DNA of 64,000 nt from JAJYBV01 sp021812265 (GCA_027459525.1 DAIDIC010000210.1:1-64000), one strand, 5' to 3'; shown: positions 1 through 9,441, numbered from the stretch's first letter. Numbers and translations: made by a program. The notes: generated by a model from the sequence alone, not told the origin.

Positions 1-155
1 CCAAGCGTGAATTCCCGTTGGACTAGCGGTACTGATATGAAGTATATCACCTCATAGAGAGGAGAATACATAGCAGAACTCTGGAAGATGTGAACAGAAA
101 AGTCTCTATTTGGGTAAAAAATAAGAAACTGATTTTGACCCTTTATTAGGATCAT

Positions 156-1703
156 TTATTTCACTACAGCAACGGGCAACGTGGGAGGAGTTCGCACATA
201 TAACACGCGACCAGCGCCATAATCGATAACCGCGGTAAAATGCGCTTTTACATACGACTGCAGCCCGGGAAGAGCGTTAAAGCGGCCAGAAAACCATAGC
301 ACAGCGCCTACTTGCGGATTTTGCAGCTGTTGGATAACGTCTGCAGTAGTTAAACTGCCGGAAGCAATTCGCACATCGGAAGTATCTACTAAAGCAGGGG
401 GAATATTACGGTTTGCTAAGTCAGCAATCACTTGATCATCAGTTACGACATACTCTTGCGGAGAAGTTAAAGCCGCAAGCTCAAACGCCACTGCCGCAAC
501 AGATACATCGCTAGCTGCGGTTTGCGTATCAACAGATATCCGATGCAAGGTTACTGCTCCGGATCCGATAAACACCAGCACAAATAAACCTGCCAACGCT
601 GAATGAAATGCGCCGCGGACCCGAAATTGCACTGCAGCAAGCGAAACATCTTGGGCTATCAGCGACATTGCCGCAATAAAACCCGGAACGATCAACACCA
701 AATGATGATCAAACAGCGGAGTTTGCAATAAAAGCACAAATATAGAAATAAATCCCCACAACAGCAAAATCAGCCCATCAGTGCGCTGTTGCTTCTTATT
801 CAGCCAAATTGCAACAGTGGCAGCGGCAATTATCAGCGGAGCTTCCCACCATATCGAAAAAAATAAGAAGATGTTATTCATCCGATTTTGGGCAAACGCT
901 CCCGTCGCTGCTATATGCAGGCCGATAACCTGATTCCACATTGCCGCCGGATCTTGCAAAAATAGCAGCAACGCCGGCACAGCCGCTATACATACACCCA
1001 AGCTAAAAAATAGAAGGAGTTTTCTGCGTTCGCGACAGATATCCCATATCTCCGACCAAGATTTTGGAAAATGTGGAACACCATATGGGTACAGTAAAAA
1101 ATACGCAATAGGGATAAGCGCCGGTACAATAAACAATTTAATGAGTATGCCGACAGTAAAGAAAAATCCCGCAAAAAAGGTTTTTCTCATATCCGGCTTT
1201 TTCTTTGCCGAAACAGCAAAAGCCACCGCAACAATCATCATCGCCACTGCCGGCGCTTCGGCTTGCGCCGACACCGATTGTGTAAAATAGAGCGGATCAA
1301 ATAGCAGCGCGGCAACTGCCAGCAAACCGGCAAGCGGTCCGGCTAAAGAACGCGCAAGCGCCCACATACCGACAACACCCAATAGCGAATAAAACAGCAC
1401 ACCATAACGCGCTGCTACAATGGTTTTGCCGCCTAATAGAAACCACGGCGCCAGCAGCAATATGAAATAAGGCGGCTGCGCCATGTATACTTGCCGATAT
1501 AAAGCATTTCCTGCAGTAAACGAACGCAGAGCAGCTGCATATACCCCTTCATCATAATTATTAGTAACAAGGGATATCACTTTCAGGCGCAAAAAAACGC
1601 CGGCAAGCGCAAGACCAATAGCTAGCCAAGCCTCTGCCGGCGTTCTGCGAAATCGTTGTGCAAGGAATGAACTAACGAGATCCAGCTTGTGCTTTATCGC
1701 CAT
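156..1703 (-). CDS. GT39/PMT-type membrane glycosyltransferase
   Basis: Polytopic membrane protein of about 515 residues resembling the ArnT/PMT (GT39, GT-C fold) family, which transfers sugars from polyprenyl-phosphate donors on the outer face of the membrane. The acidic motif NNYDEGVY (Asp51, Glu52) lies just after the first membrane segment, where GT-C enzymes carry their catalytic acid, followed by the AQPPYF motif and many hydrophobic segments; the C-terminal 100 residues are soluble. I start at the ATG at 1703, with GGAGG about 13 bases upstream; the frame stays open to 1763. The start overlaps the 3' end of the small membrane gene upstream by 32 bp, suggesting translational coupling. 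The acceptor is unknown. Confidence 0.75.
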   Translation of the reverse strand: MAIKHKLDLVSSFLAQRFRRTPAEAWLAIGLALAGVFLRLKVISLVTNNYDEGVYAAALRSFTAGNALYRQVYMAQPPYFILLLAPWFLLGGKTIVAARYGVLFYSLLGVVGMWALARSLAGPLAGLLAVAALLFDPLYFTQSVSAQAEAPAVAMMIVAVAFAVSAKKKPDMRKTFFAGFFFTVGILIKLFIVPALIPIAYFLLYPYGVPHFPKSWSEIWDICRERRKLLLFFSLGVCIAAVPALLLFLQDPAAMWNQVIGLHIAATGAFAQNRMNNIFLFFSIWWEAPLIIAAATVAIWLNKKQQRTDGLILLLWGFISIFVLLLQTPLFDHHLVLIVPGFIAAMSLIAQDVSLAAVQFRVRGAFHSALAGLFVLVFIGSGAVTLHRISVDTQTAASDVSVAAVAFELAALTSPQEYVVTDDQVIADLANRNIPPALVDTSDVRIASGSLTTADVIQQLQNPQVGAVLWFSGRFNALPGLQSYVKAHFTAVIDYGAGRVLYVRTPPTLPVAVVK

Positions 1704-1890
1704 TGTGGGCGAAAATTCCTCCAACAAGGCATACCGCAGCAACAACAAATGCGGCCAACACATGTTTTAACTGCATTTGGGTACTTGTAGCAGCGTTTGA
1801 AACCAAAATATGCGGAATGCCGGGAATAAGATAATAGACGCCGATACCGGCAAAGATAAGGGCTAATACAACGCCAATAGCCAATTTCAT
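1672..1890 (-). CDS. small two-helix membrane protein
   Basis: A 72-residue protein with an N-terminal hydrophobic helix (about residues 3-25) and a second one (about 43-62), short loops and a basic tail. It has a clear AAGGAG Shine-Dalgarno about 8 bases before the ATG at 1890, and it overlaps the start of the downstream glycosyltransferase gene, so the two are probably co-translated. I do not recognise the family. It may be an accessory subunit of the glycosyltransferase, but that is only positional inference. Confidence 0.6.
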   Translation of the reverse strand: MKLAIGVVLALIFAGIGVYYLIPGIPHILVSNAATSTQMQLKHVLAAFVVAAVCLVGGIFAHNGDKAQAGSR

Positions 1891-2045
1891 GAGAAATTTT
1901 TCTCCTTGATAAAATTTGAGAATATACTACCGAACACGTCTGCGAAAACTTGCTTATGCAACACACAAGCTGCATTTGGCGCAAGTATGGAAAAACACTT
2001 CTGCTTCACCAGATAACTCGGCAACAGTATCATACCGGATTTATG

Positions 2046-3044
2046 TTAAAATTGCAATAATGGCAGCGCCTGATAGAAAAAATACCCAAAAGCAAGCAGC
2101 CCAACGATTGCGCAATAATACGCAAACGGATCGAGCCGATTTGTTTCAAAATATTTCATCAAAAATTTTACACTTAAATATGCGGCAATACCCGAAATAA
2201 CCCCGCCAATCGCCGCAAGTTCCAGCGCATGCATTGTTTGATTATGCAGCAATTTAGGAATTTCGGCAATACCGGCAGCCAATATAATAGGAGCAGCCAT
2301 TAAAAACGAAAACCGCGCCGATTCTTCATGATCCAACCCATTTGCCATGCCGGCAGCCATAGTCGCGCCGGAACGAGAAATACCCGGAATCAACGCAAAC
2401 GATTGCGCAAAACCGATAACAGCCGCCTGCATAAATGATAATTCTGTAATTGCTTTTCCGCCCGCCGGAGCGCCGGATATTTTGCCACGCACATTGGCCA
2501 GCCGCGCCGCATTTTTACGCTGATTCCGCGCATATCGCTCGGCGGTTAGCAATACAGCGCCGTTTACCACTAAAAACGCCGCCGCAATAATCGGGTCTTT
2601 AAAATTGTTTTCTAACTGTTTTTGAAAAGCAACGCCAATTAAACCGGCAGGTATACTTCCCACAATAACCAGCGCAAGGATGCGCCCATGACCACCCGGA
2701 TCGACATCCGGAGTTATGCGCCCGGCTTTCAACACGCGCAACCCGCCGCCCAACAATTTCAGCCAATCTCTCCAGAAAAACGATAACAACGCAACGGAAG
2801 TTCCGATGTGCAGCATAACCACCAACGGCAGAAAATTTGATCCGGAAAGCAGATCTCCCCATCCAAGCAGGCCGGGAATAATAACTGTATGCCCCAAACT
2901 GCTAATGGGGAAAAGCTCAGTTACTCCTTGCAGAATAGCCAGCACAATAACATTAAGTAAATTCATCCCTTGGTCGGCGGATGAGCCGGACGCAGCCGAA
3001 GATGACTGCGCAAATACAACAATATGATGCGCTACATATATCAT
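2046..3044 (-). CDS. uppP: undecaprenyl-diphosphatase
   Basis: BacA/UppP-type membrane phosphatase that recycles undecaprenyl pyrophosphate to the monophosphate carrier for peptidoglycan synthesis. The family signatures are present: QGVTELFPISSLGH near residues 40-53 and a PGISRSGAT motif in the second half, with multiple membrane helices. At 332 residues it is longer than the usual 265-290 because of a hydrophilic insertion between helices and an N-terminal extension. The ATG at 3044 has AAGGAA about 10 bases upstream; a second ATG at 2966 would give the canonical N-terminus but has a poorly spaced ribosome site. It follows mltG by 43 bp, so envelope genes cluster here. Confidence 0.9.
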   Translation of the reverse strand: MIYVAHHIVVFAQSSSAASGSSADQGMNLLNVIVLAILQGVTELFPISSLGHTVIIPGLLGWGDLLSGSNFLPLVVMLHIGTSVALLSFFWRDWLKLLGGGLRVLKAGRITPDVDPGGHGRILALVIVGSIPAGLIGVAFQKQLENNFKDPIIAAAFLVVNGAVLLTAERYARNQRKNAARLANVRGKISGAPAGGKAITELSFMQAAVIGFAQSFALIPGISRSGATMAAGMANGLDHEESARFSFLMAAPIILAAGIAEIPKLLHNQTMHALELAAIGGVISGIAAYLSVKFLMKYFETNRLDPFAYYCAIVGLLAFGYFFYQALPLLQF

Positions 3045-3087
3045 GTTTGCAATGGTTCCTTTTTATAATGTCAGCCAGAACGAAACA

Positions 3088-4401
3088 CTAAGACTGGCAA
3101 TCGTTTGCGCCCGCGGCGGGATCTTGCGCCACAGCGTTATTAAAGTCTGCAAGTGTAGAAAAATAATGATTTTGGCAATCTTTAGCAGCAAAATAAAAAA
3201 ACGCATAATTTGTGCTCGGGGGATCAATACCTGCATATAAAGCGGCAACAGTTACCCCGGCAATCGGACTGGGAGGTAAACCAACCGTTTTATATAAATT
3301 ATATGGATTATTCGGCAAATTACCGGGAGAATCCGGCAGCGGCGCCCATGGGTCTGCGGTAGGGCCGGCGTTGCGGCCAAGATAATATTGCTCTGCAGGG
3401 TCTGCCCCCAATAAACCAAACGTTTGCCCATTATTAATATCTTTCCAGCGGTTATAATATGTGCTGGCAACCAGCTCATAATTCACCGGTGTACGCGCCT
3501 CACGCTGCGCAAGAGAGGCAAGGATAAGCGCCTGTTTCAATGTTTCTTTATGGTTGGTCAGCGAGGAAAAAACCCCGATTGGTTTGCCGATATTTGCGGT
3601 ATACTGGCTGGGCACTGAAGTAAGGGTGATGGTGGCTTGATGCGCCATACACTGCGCCTGATTATAAATATATTCGGTCGGGTTACTTGCCGGCCCAGGG
3701 CAAAGCTGTTCACCAAGATTATCCAGCATAGTGGAAATAATATCGGCGGCAGTAGCCGTTTGGTACACCTGATACGTATTGGGCATCAAATAACCTTCAA
3801 GGGCAGCCTCGGCGCCCGAAGATAGAGACCACGGCTGCACATACCAATAATTAGAGCTGTTGGGAAACACTCCTGTGCTGACAGCTATCTTAAGAAAATC
3901 TTGCGCGCTAAAATTCGGAAGAGTTGCCGCAGTGCCATCGGGAAACTTAGCAGAACTGATAATTGACTCCGGATATTGCGTCAGCCGCAAACCTTCTTTA
4001 ACCGTAAAATTTACCACATCTGCTTTAGGAGGAGTGGTAAGAATATTGGTGATTTCTGATAATGTCATACTGGGAGATAAATTATATACACCGGGATCGA
4101 TTACCGGATTAATACCTTTTATTTTTAAATATATTTTATAAAAGGTAGCGCTGCGAATCAGGCCCTGAGCCTGTAAATTATTTTCCACAATCGTTGTGGT
4201 ATCACCCTGATGCACCACAAACGCCTGATACGGCGCCCCAATTTTTGCCAAAGGCTGTGCAATATCTGCTTGAATAGTCATTGCGCCATAACCGGCTCCA
4301 AACGCCAATATACCCAGCAATACTGCAAGAATAATTACATTCGACTTACCGCCTGAAGATGCGCTTGCAGACGCGGCGGATTTTGGCTGAGGTCTGGCCA
4401 T
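3088..4401 (-). CDS. mltG: endolytic peptidoglycan transglycosylase MltG
   Basis: YceG/MltG family protein of 437 residues that cleaves nascent glycan strands at the membrane and is thought to set strand length. It has a short Ala/Ser-rich cytoplasmic tail, one transmembrane helix (about residues 20-45), a LysM-like region including TTIVENNLQAQGLI, and the catalytic domain. The catalytic Glu is probably Glu301 in LASLAQREA, matching the family's ASIxExE region. It lies directly downstream of ruvX, a common bacterial neighbourhood, and upstream of uppP; all three are probably one transcript. Confidence 0.9.
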   Translation of the reverse strand: MARPQPKSAASASASSGGKSNVIILAVLLGILAFGAGYGAMTIQADIAQPLAKIGAPYQAFVVHQGDTTTIVENNLQAQGLIRSATFYKIYLKIKGINPVIDPGVYNLSPSMTLSEITNILTTPPKADVVNFTVKEGLRLTQYPESIISSAKFPDGTAATLPNFSAQDFLKIAVSTGVFPNSSNYWYVQPWSLSSGAEAALEGYLMPNTYQVYQTATAADIISTMLDNLGEQLCPGPASNPTEYIYNQAQCMAHQATITLTSVPSQYTANIGKPIGVFSSLTNHKETLKQALILASLAQREARTPVNYELVASTYYNRWKDINNGQTFGLLGADPAEQYYLGRNAGPTADPWAPLPDSPGNLPNNPYNLYKTVGLPPSPIAGVTVAALYAGIDPPSTNYAFFYFAAKDCQNHYFSTLADFNNAVAQDPAAGANDCQS

Positions 4402-4479
4402 ATATATTAGATACTCCTGAAAATATATTGCAATCTTTTTACTGGTTCACTGCGAACGCAACCAAAATTTCACTAGATT

Positions 4480-4914
4480 TTACTGCGTGTGATCATGCAT
4501 GCGCAAGTAGTTTTGCAAAATAATACTTGCCGCAACAGAGTCCAGCAGTTTAGCCCAGTTTTTCCGCGGTTCTCCCATTTCTTGCAATGTATACTTGGCG
4601 TCTTGCGTAGAGCCAAATTCATTCCACAATTCTATCGGCAAAGGTTTCACAAAATCGGCTAAACGTTCGGAGAAACGTTCGGTAATTTCCGATTGTTCCG
4701 AACTACTGCCATCTTCATGCAACGGCAAGCCGACAATAATTTTTACAACATGCTCTTCTTTTGCAAGCCGCAAAATTGCCTGTTTTAAAGCTAGTTCCGG
4801 GTGCCGGCGCAGTATTGGATATGGGGCAGTTATTGCGCCGCTTGTGTCGCTCAACGCCACACCGACGCGAATATTCCCCACATCCAGCGCCATATACCGC
4901 AATGATGGCTGCAT
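4480..4914 (-). CDS. ruvX: RuvX/YqgF family RNase-H-fold nuclease
   Basis: A 144-residue YqgF-fold protein. In E. coli and other bacteria this family matures the 5' end of 16S rRNA and has also been proposed as a Holliday-junction resolvase. Recognisable motifs are ALDVGNIRVGVALSD near the N-terminus (first catalytic Asp), the central IIVGLPLHEDG, and the late LLDSVAASIILQNYL with the last acidic residue. The length is normal for the family. There is no strong Shine-Dalgarno at the ATG at 4914. It is the first gene of the ruvX-mltG-uppP set. Confidence 0.9.
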   Translation of the reverse strand: MQPSLRYMALDVGNIRVGVALSDTSGAITAPYPILRRHPELALKQAILRLAKEEHVVKIIVGLPLHEDGSSSEQSEITERFSERLADFVKPLPIELWNEFGSTQDAKYTLQEMGEPRKNWAKLLDSVAASIILQNYLRMHDHTQ

Positions 4915-5543
4915 AATCCCGAACTACTTTCAATGAGCGCTTTTTTTACCCATTTACAGCGCCATTGGTGTTTGGGCAAAAGCAAAATGCATCTATAACA
5001 ATCCAATGCCGGAGCTTCCGCTTACTAACCGTATTGGGAAAATACGCAAAGGCAACGCCTTGCTATGGACTAAAGAGACTCCAAATCTTTTCTCATTGGC
5101 GCATGGTTATAACCCTTTATGGATCAAGCGAAAGTCTGGCAATACAATACACGTGTATTCTATTACCCATTGTACGGCTAGCAGATAATTTTGGCAAGAA
5201 AACGAACCTTTAGCAATACACTTTGGGGTAATTGGTATACTAAATGCGAAAAGATATTTGCCGATTATATACCATAAGGATTTTTTCCAACGTTTTCAAT
5301 GACGGAATCGCTGCAAGGGATGGGGCCATTTATGGCAAAGCTATGACAGCGTTGCTATGTGCAGTTATTATACCGACAAACCGTATATTATATCCGCGGC
5401 AAAAGTCCTATTCAACGGCGCGTTCTTAAATACAGCAATTATTGCACCGCTAAAAATTTTTTGGAAATGAACAAGATGGCGCTTCCGGAAAATTCCAGGT
5501 AAAATTGCCGAACGTACCTTTTTCATGGAGGGGTACTTTTTAT
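4915..5543. other. gene-less intergenic region
   Basis: About 630 bp between the divergent ruvX and CvpA-like genes. I see only short frames without ribosome sites and no tRNA-like cloverleaf. It must contain the promoters for both flanking genes but I cannot place them convincingly. The only clear signal is GGAGG at 5527-5531, which serves the downstream start. Confidence 0.5.
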
Positions 5544-6125
5544 ATGACTATTAACTCATCTGAAACACTGATTATCTTTATGTGCATATTCGGTGTCGTT
5601 GGGACATTTCGTGGTTTTTTTAAAGAATTGCTAACATTTAGCATTTTAGCTCTTACCATTATTTCGCTTTTTTTTGGAGCAAATCAAATTTTTTCCCAGC
5701 TGCCGCTGCGTATATGGGCGGCATTGCAGTCTTTTGCCGGCTATCAAAGCGCTTCTAACTCCACAGCCGCTCATCCGCTCAGCGCTCCGGCTTCGGTCAT
5801 CTCACTGTGGATATGTGTTTTATCCATCATCATTATGGCGTATGTAGCAGGCAGCGTTGTCTTTAAAGAAAAATCTCCAGGCTCCTCCGATAAAGGCGCT
5901 ATACGCAGTTTTCGTTTCGGCGGATTTTTTATGGGGGTGTTAAACGGGACGATTATCGCATTAATATTGTTCAGCCAAAAAGGAATAAATTTTATTCTCA
6001 ACGTTCAGCTGCCCAGCGGAGATATTACCCATTCCATAATCGGGCCGATTATGCTGATTGCTCTATTGGGTATCGTTATCGTGGTTATCCTTACAACTCG
6101 CAAGTCAGTAAAAAGCCAAGCATAA
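5544..6125 (+). CDS. CvpA-like four-helix membrane protein
   Basis: A 193-residue protein with about four hydrophobic helices. The N-terminal part (helix, GVVGTFRGFFKELLTF, helix) resembles the CvpA pattern of a short helix, a G-x-x-x-G-x-x-x-E segment and another helix. CvpA proteins are inner-membrane proteins linked to envelope homeostasis. The start at 5544 is chosen because GGAGGGG lies 10 bases upstream; the frame is open from 5505 but that extension lacks a ribosome site. It ends 29 bp before the PH-domain gene, so the two are probably cotranscribed. The family call is tentative. Confidence 0.55.
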   Translation: MTINSSETLIIFMCIFGVVGTFRGFFKELLTFSILALTIISLFFGANQIFSQLPLRIWAALQSFAGYQSASNSTAAHPLSAPASVISLWICVLSIIIMAYVAGSVVFKEKSPGSSDKGAIRSFRFGGFFMGVLNGTIIALILFSQKGINFILNVQLPSGDITHSIIGPIMLIALLGIVIVVILTTRKSVKSQA

Positions 6126-6154
6126 TCAATATATAACGCACGCATTTTCTACGG

Positions 6155-7633
6155 ATGGATGCTTTTATGGCACACAGCGCATATTCACCGTCATTTGAAA
6201 GATTACTCGGCCAAAATCGTGAAAAATCTGTTCCTGGCCTAAACCCAAGCGAACATGTCCTTTTAGCCATCCGCGCTCATTGGGCTTCGGCTATGCTTTC
6301 GGCGTGGCCTGCTGTGTTGTGCGCCGCCGTGTTTCTTGCTCTCGAGCTTCCGCATACCGCCAATCCCGCGCTGGTGGCTATACTGCATGTTGCGCAAATC
6401 ATCAGCGCAGTTTTATGTATAGGCGCTCTGTTGCGATGGATTGCCGCTAAAGGCTATGAGTGGTGGTTCACCTTTTATATTATTACTGACCAAAGAATTA
6501 TTTACAATAAAAATACTTTTACCAAAGAGTCTCAAGAAATCAATTTGGTAAATATTGCCGACGCCACAGTGCAAACAAGCAGAATTCCTGAATATCTCTT
6601 CCGCTACGGAAAAGTAACAGCGCGAACTGTTGGCGGCGCAGAAATACACTTGCTTGATATCCCGTTTCCGTATGAAGTACAGTCTTTACTCTTTGAACAT
6701 ATCGGCACAGCAAAAAGCGCTGCCGCCAAACCGGTCCAAATAATTGCCGATCCGGCAATGCAAGATGTCATCAACAGCGTCACTGCCGATCAGATCATGC
6801 CCGAGTACCAAAATATTGATCCGATTATAGCCAGCCACTGGCCGTTAAGCCGATATACCAACTATCATATAAACCGGACAGAAAAATTATTGGGGGTGGT
6901 TGGCAAGCATTGGAGTTATTTGCTTTATTTGTCACTCGTTCCCATGTTGATGGCGTTGGCTGCCATTATCATCTCCGGAATCAGCGCGCCGCTGCACTCA
7001 CACATACCAATATTTATAGCAGGCATTATTTTTATTATTGCGGCGCTTTGGGAATTAATTATTTACATAAACTTTGCAGATGATGTTTGGATTATTACCT
7101 CGGAGCGCATAACCGATTTAGAGCGATTTTATTTTGTATTTTTCCGTTCCAGCTTCACCATTCGGTTTGATAGTTTCGTAAAAATTGAAACCAAAAGCTC
7201 TCTTTGGGGGCAATTGCTGGGATATGGCTCTTTACTGATTTACGCAAATGATGATGAAGATGGCAAACCATCTATGGCGTTGCATAACACACCTTATCCG
7301 GAACAGTTAAAACTGGAAATAGACCGTATTTTTGCCACATTTAAAGCAATTCATTCTGCAAACCAAGCAAATGAACAGCAACGTGAAATAAAAGATTTGT
7401 TTGTTACTGTTCTGGCGGAAATGTTAATTGCGGCGCCGAATTTTGCAGGCAAAACAATGCTCGAAGCAATGGAACTTGCACAATCTGCCGGGCTGCGCCC
7501 GCTGATTGTCGGTGAAGAGGTTGTATATGGGGTACCGGCAGGACTTGTTACAACACAAATACCATCACCCGGCGCGCGCGCATTACGGGGCAGTAATATA
7601 TTGCTGTATATCAGTAAAATGTGGGAAACATAA
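6155..7633 (+). CDS. membrane protein with two bacterial PH domains and a C-terminal PASTA domain
   Basis: A 492-residue protein built as two repeated halves. Each half has a pair of transmembrane helices (about residues 45-95 and 245-310) followed by a YdbS/YdbT-type bacterial PH domain that includes FYIITDQRIIYNKN in the first and WIITSERITDLER in the second. After a helical linker, residues about 430-490 form a PASTA-like domain (MLEAMELAQSAGLRPLIVGEE through VPAGLVTTQIPSPGARALRGSNILLYIS). PASTA domains normally bind muropeptides or crosslinked peptidoglycan outside the cell, so its placement after PH domains is unusual. The start could be 6155 or the ATG at 6167; neither has a strong ribosome site. 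Confidence 0.75.
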   Translation: MDAFMAHSAYSPSFERLLGQNREKSVPGLNPSEHVLLAIRAHWASAMLSAWPAVLCAAVFLALELPHTANPALVAILHVAQIISAVLCIGALLRWIAAKGYEWWFTFYIITDQRIIYNKNTFTKESQEINLVNIADATVQTSRIPEYLFRYGKVTARTVGGAEIHLLDIPFPYEVQSLLFEHIGTAKSAAAKPVQIIADPAMQDVINSVTADQIMPEYQNIDPIIASHWPLSRYTNYHINRTEKLLGVVGKHWSYLLYLSLVPMLMALAAIIISGISAPLHSHIPIFIAGIIFIIAALWELIIYINFADDVWIITSERITDLERFYFVFFRSSFTIRFDSFVKIETKSSLWGQLLGYGSLLIYANDDEDGKPSMALHNTPYPEQLKLEIDRIFATFKAIHSANQANEQQREIKDLFVTVLAEMLIAAPNFAGKTMLEAMELAQSAGLRPLIVGEEVVYGVPAGLVTTQIPSPGARALRGSNILLYISKMWET

Positions 7634-7635
7634 GT

Positions 7636-8196
7636 TCATAGATAGTCCACATTATCTTCAGCCAAATTCAACTGATACCATGTTTCCGGCAATATCTGCG
7701 ATCCGATTGGCAATTTTTCTTCATGGCTTATTGTTGCGCCACTTTGTTCATAAAATCGGCGGGCCGGTAAATTTTGGGTTAATACACCAACAAACATACG
7801 ACTTTTGTGGAGTTCTCTGCCCCATGCAATCACCTGTGCCCACAACGCTGTCCCGATGCCTTTCCGCTGATATTCGGGCAGCGCATACAATGAACGCAGC
7901 GCAAAATCATCCCGGCCGCCGGCGGTATACGGCCCGCAATGCGCATATCCAATAATTTTTCCTAAATTCGGCGGCATCATCAATTCCGCAACAAACCACG
8001 CCGAATCTTCACGACTGATGCTTTGCGTTACATGCTCAACAGAATAATATTTCCGCAAAACCGCGGCAATATTTTCCGGCGCTATTAAATGTTTATACGC
8101 CGCGGTCCACGTTACTGTAGCGACCATGCGAATTGCCGGCGCATCTGCTGTCCGCGCCGACCGAATCCGCAATGGTAAAGGAGGTAAATCCGACAT
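7636..8196 (-). CDS. GNAT family N-acetyltransferase
   Basis: A 186-residue acetyltransferase with the GNAT core: the arginine/glutamine-rich acetyl-CoA loop appears as YQRKGIGTALW near residues 110-120, and the family's C-terminal NLPARRFYEQSGA follows. The substrate cannot be inferred. It starts 3 bp after the stop of the upstream DUF4190 gene, so it is translated from the same transcript. AAGGTGA lies about 10 bases before the ATG at 8196. Confidence 0.85.
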   Translation of the reverse strand: MSDLPPLPLRIRSARTADAPAIRMVATVTWTAAYKHLIAPENIAAVLRKYYSVEHVTQSISREDSAWFVAELMMPPNLGKIIGYAHCGPYTAGGRDDFALRSLYALPEYQRKGIGTALWAQVIAWGRELHKSRMFVGVLTQNLPARRFYEQSGATISHEEKLPIGSQILPETWYQLNLAEDNVDYL

Positions 8197-8199
8197 TAT

Positions 8200-8568
8200 T
8201 TATATCACCTTAATCCACTGGAGTATTAGAGCAGGCATTAATATAAAAGAAATACCAGTCAGCAACAAACTAACACCAGAGATTGTGATACCGATAATAC
8301 CCAAAACTAAGCCACTGCTTGCAAAACGGCCGCTTTTTTGCCGCGCCAGCCCTATTATTCCAAAAATAAGCCCAAGAACGCCAAATATTCCGCCCAAAAT
8401 TACACTGCAAGATGACAGAATACCCAAAATACCAAGAATCATGGAAGCATACGAAAATCTATTGAATCTTTGTATCTTCAGTGTTACATCTTGTGTCATT
8501 GTTATATATATCGGATAAAAAAACACTTGCCTATTTGGCGGTGTCTGTGGCTGATTCTTTGGATCCAT
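8200..8568 (-). CDS. DUF4190-like membrane protein, copy 1
   Basis: About 122 residues: a short polar N-terminus rich in Pro and Gln, then two hydrophobic helices separated by a Gly-rich turn (GIFGVLGLIFGIIGLARQKSGR), the pattern of the DUF4190 family of small membrane proteins of unknown function. The ATG at 8568 has AAGGGG 7 bases upstream; the frame stays open to 8598. It is a tandem paralogue of the next gene upstream, with very high nucleotide similarity over the helix-coding part and a shorter N-terminal region. The GNAT gene follows by 3 bp. Confidence 0.75.
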   Translation of the reverse strand: MDPKNQPQTPPNRQVFFYPIYITMTQDVTLKIQRFNRFSYASMILGILGILSSCSVILGGIFGVLGLIFGIIGLARQKSGRFASSGLVLGIIGITISGVSLLLTGISFILMPALILQWIKVI

Positions 8569-8700
8569 ACAATTTCCCCTTATTTTCTCTAATCGCACAA
8601 ATATCTATACAACTGATAATTGGTCTCCATAATAGCTAATTATATTATAGATATACAAAAATGTGCGCATTCAAAAATATTTCCATTTCGGAATATATCC

Positions 8701-8735
8701 GGGAATACGAAAAAATTTATCCTTTCCGTATTCCC
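8701..8735. promoter_or_regulatory. inverted repeat upstream of DUF4190 copy 1
   Basis: GGGAATACG (8701-8709) is complemented by CGTATTCCC (8727-8735). The equivalent place before the second copy (9367-9391) keeps a stem GAGAAT/ATTCTC with a paired G-C to A-T change. It could be a leader hairpin or a protein-binding palindrome. Confidence 0.4.
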
Positions 8736-8789
8736 AATATTATTAGCGTATCTTTTGCATCAATCCTATACATTCAACTGTATACTGAT

Positions 8790-9278
8790 TTAAGATCCTG
8801 AAATATTGAAATTATAGTTGCCATTGCCAATGACCAACAATAAAACAAAAATAAGAACCAACAACAAACTAACACCAGAGGTTATGGCGCCGGCAATGCC
8901 AAAACCTTTACTGCTGCCCGTAAAACGGCCGCTTTTTTGCTGCGCCAGCCCTATTATTCCAAAAATAAGTCCAAGAACGCCAAATATTCCGCCTAAAATT
9001 ATAGTGCAAGATGACAGAATACCCAAAATACCAAGAATCATGGAAGCAAGTGAAAACCCATTTATTTTTTGTGTCATATCCTGTGTTGGTGTCATATACA
9101 TCGGATAAGGAAACATCTGCCCATTTGGCGGTGGAAATTGTGTATCCGCAGGATAGGGAAATGGCTGCGCATATGATGGCGGTATTTCTGCGGGATTAGG
9201 GTTCTGCGGCGCATTTTGTTGCGAAAACTGCGGCGCAGTTGCCGATGACTGCTCCGGTGACTGACTCGTTGGATCCAT
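8790..9278 (-). CDS. DUF4190-like membrane protein, copy 2
   Basis: About 162 residues: a long disordered Pro/Gln/Ser-rich N-terminal region (about residues 1-65), then the same two-helix DUF4190 segment as copy 1 with the Gly-rich GIFGVLGLIFGIIGLAQQKSGR turn. The ATG at 9278 has the same AAGGGG ribosome site as copy 1. The two genes and roughly 120 bp of their upstream DNA are homologous, so this is a tandem duplication; the proline-rich tail was lost or gained in one copy. Function unknown. Confidence 0.75.
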   Translation of the reverse strand: MDPTSQSPEQSSATAPQFSQQNAPQNPNPAEIPPSYAQPFPYPADTQFPPPNGQMFPYPMYMTPTQDMTQKINGFSLASMILGILGILSSCTIILGGIFGVLGLIFGIIGLAQQKSGRFTGSSKGFGIAGAITSGVSLLLVLIFVLLLVIGNGNYNFNISGS

Positions 9279-9366
9279 ATAATTTCCCCTTATTTTCTTT
9301 AATTGCACAAATATCTATACAACTGGTGCTCGATTTATAAAAACATTTCTATGCAAGGATATATCC

Positions 9367-9391
9367 GAGAATGTGCAAAATTTTATCCTTT
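9367..9391. promoter_or_regulatory. inverted repeat upstream of DUF4190 copy 2
   Basis: GAGAAT (9367-9372) pairs with ATTCTC (9386-9391) at the same relative position as the copy 1 inverted repeat. One base pair has changed on both sides compared with copy 1. Confidence 0.35.
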
Positions 9392-9441
9392 CTGTATTCT
9401 CAATAAAAATCTGAACAGAAACAAATGTATAAACGGGATAT

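Noticed and set aside
3043..4141. Plus-strand frames within mltG
   Set aside because: Antisense shadows of a well-supported gene, without ribosome sites.
4965..5429. Short plus-strand frames in the ruvX / CvpA-like gap
   Set aside because: No ribosome site, no recognisable protein features, and they overlap each other in different frames.
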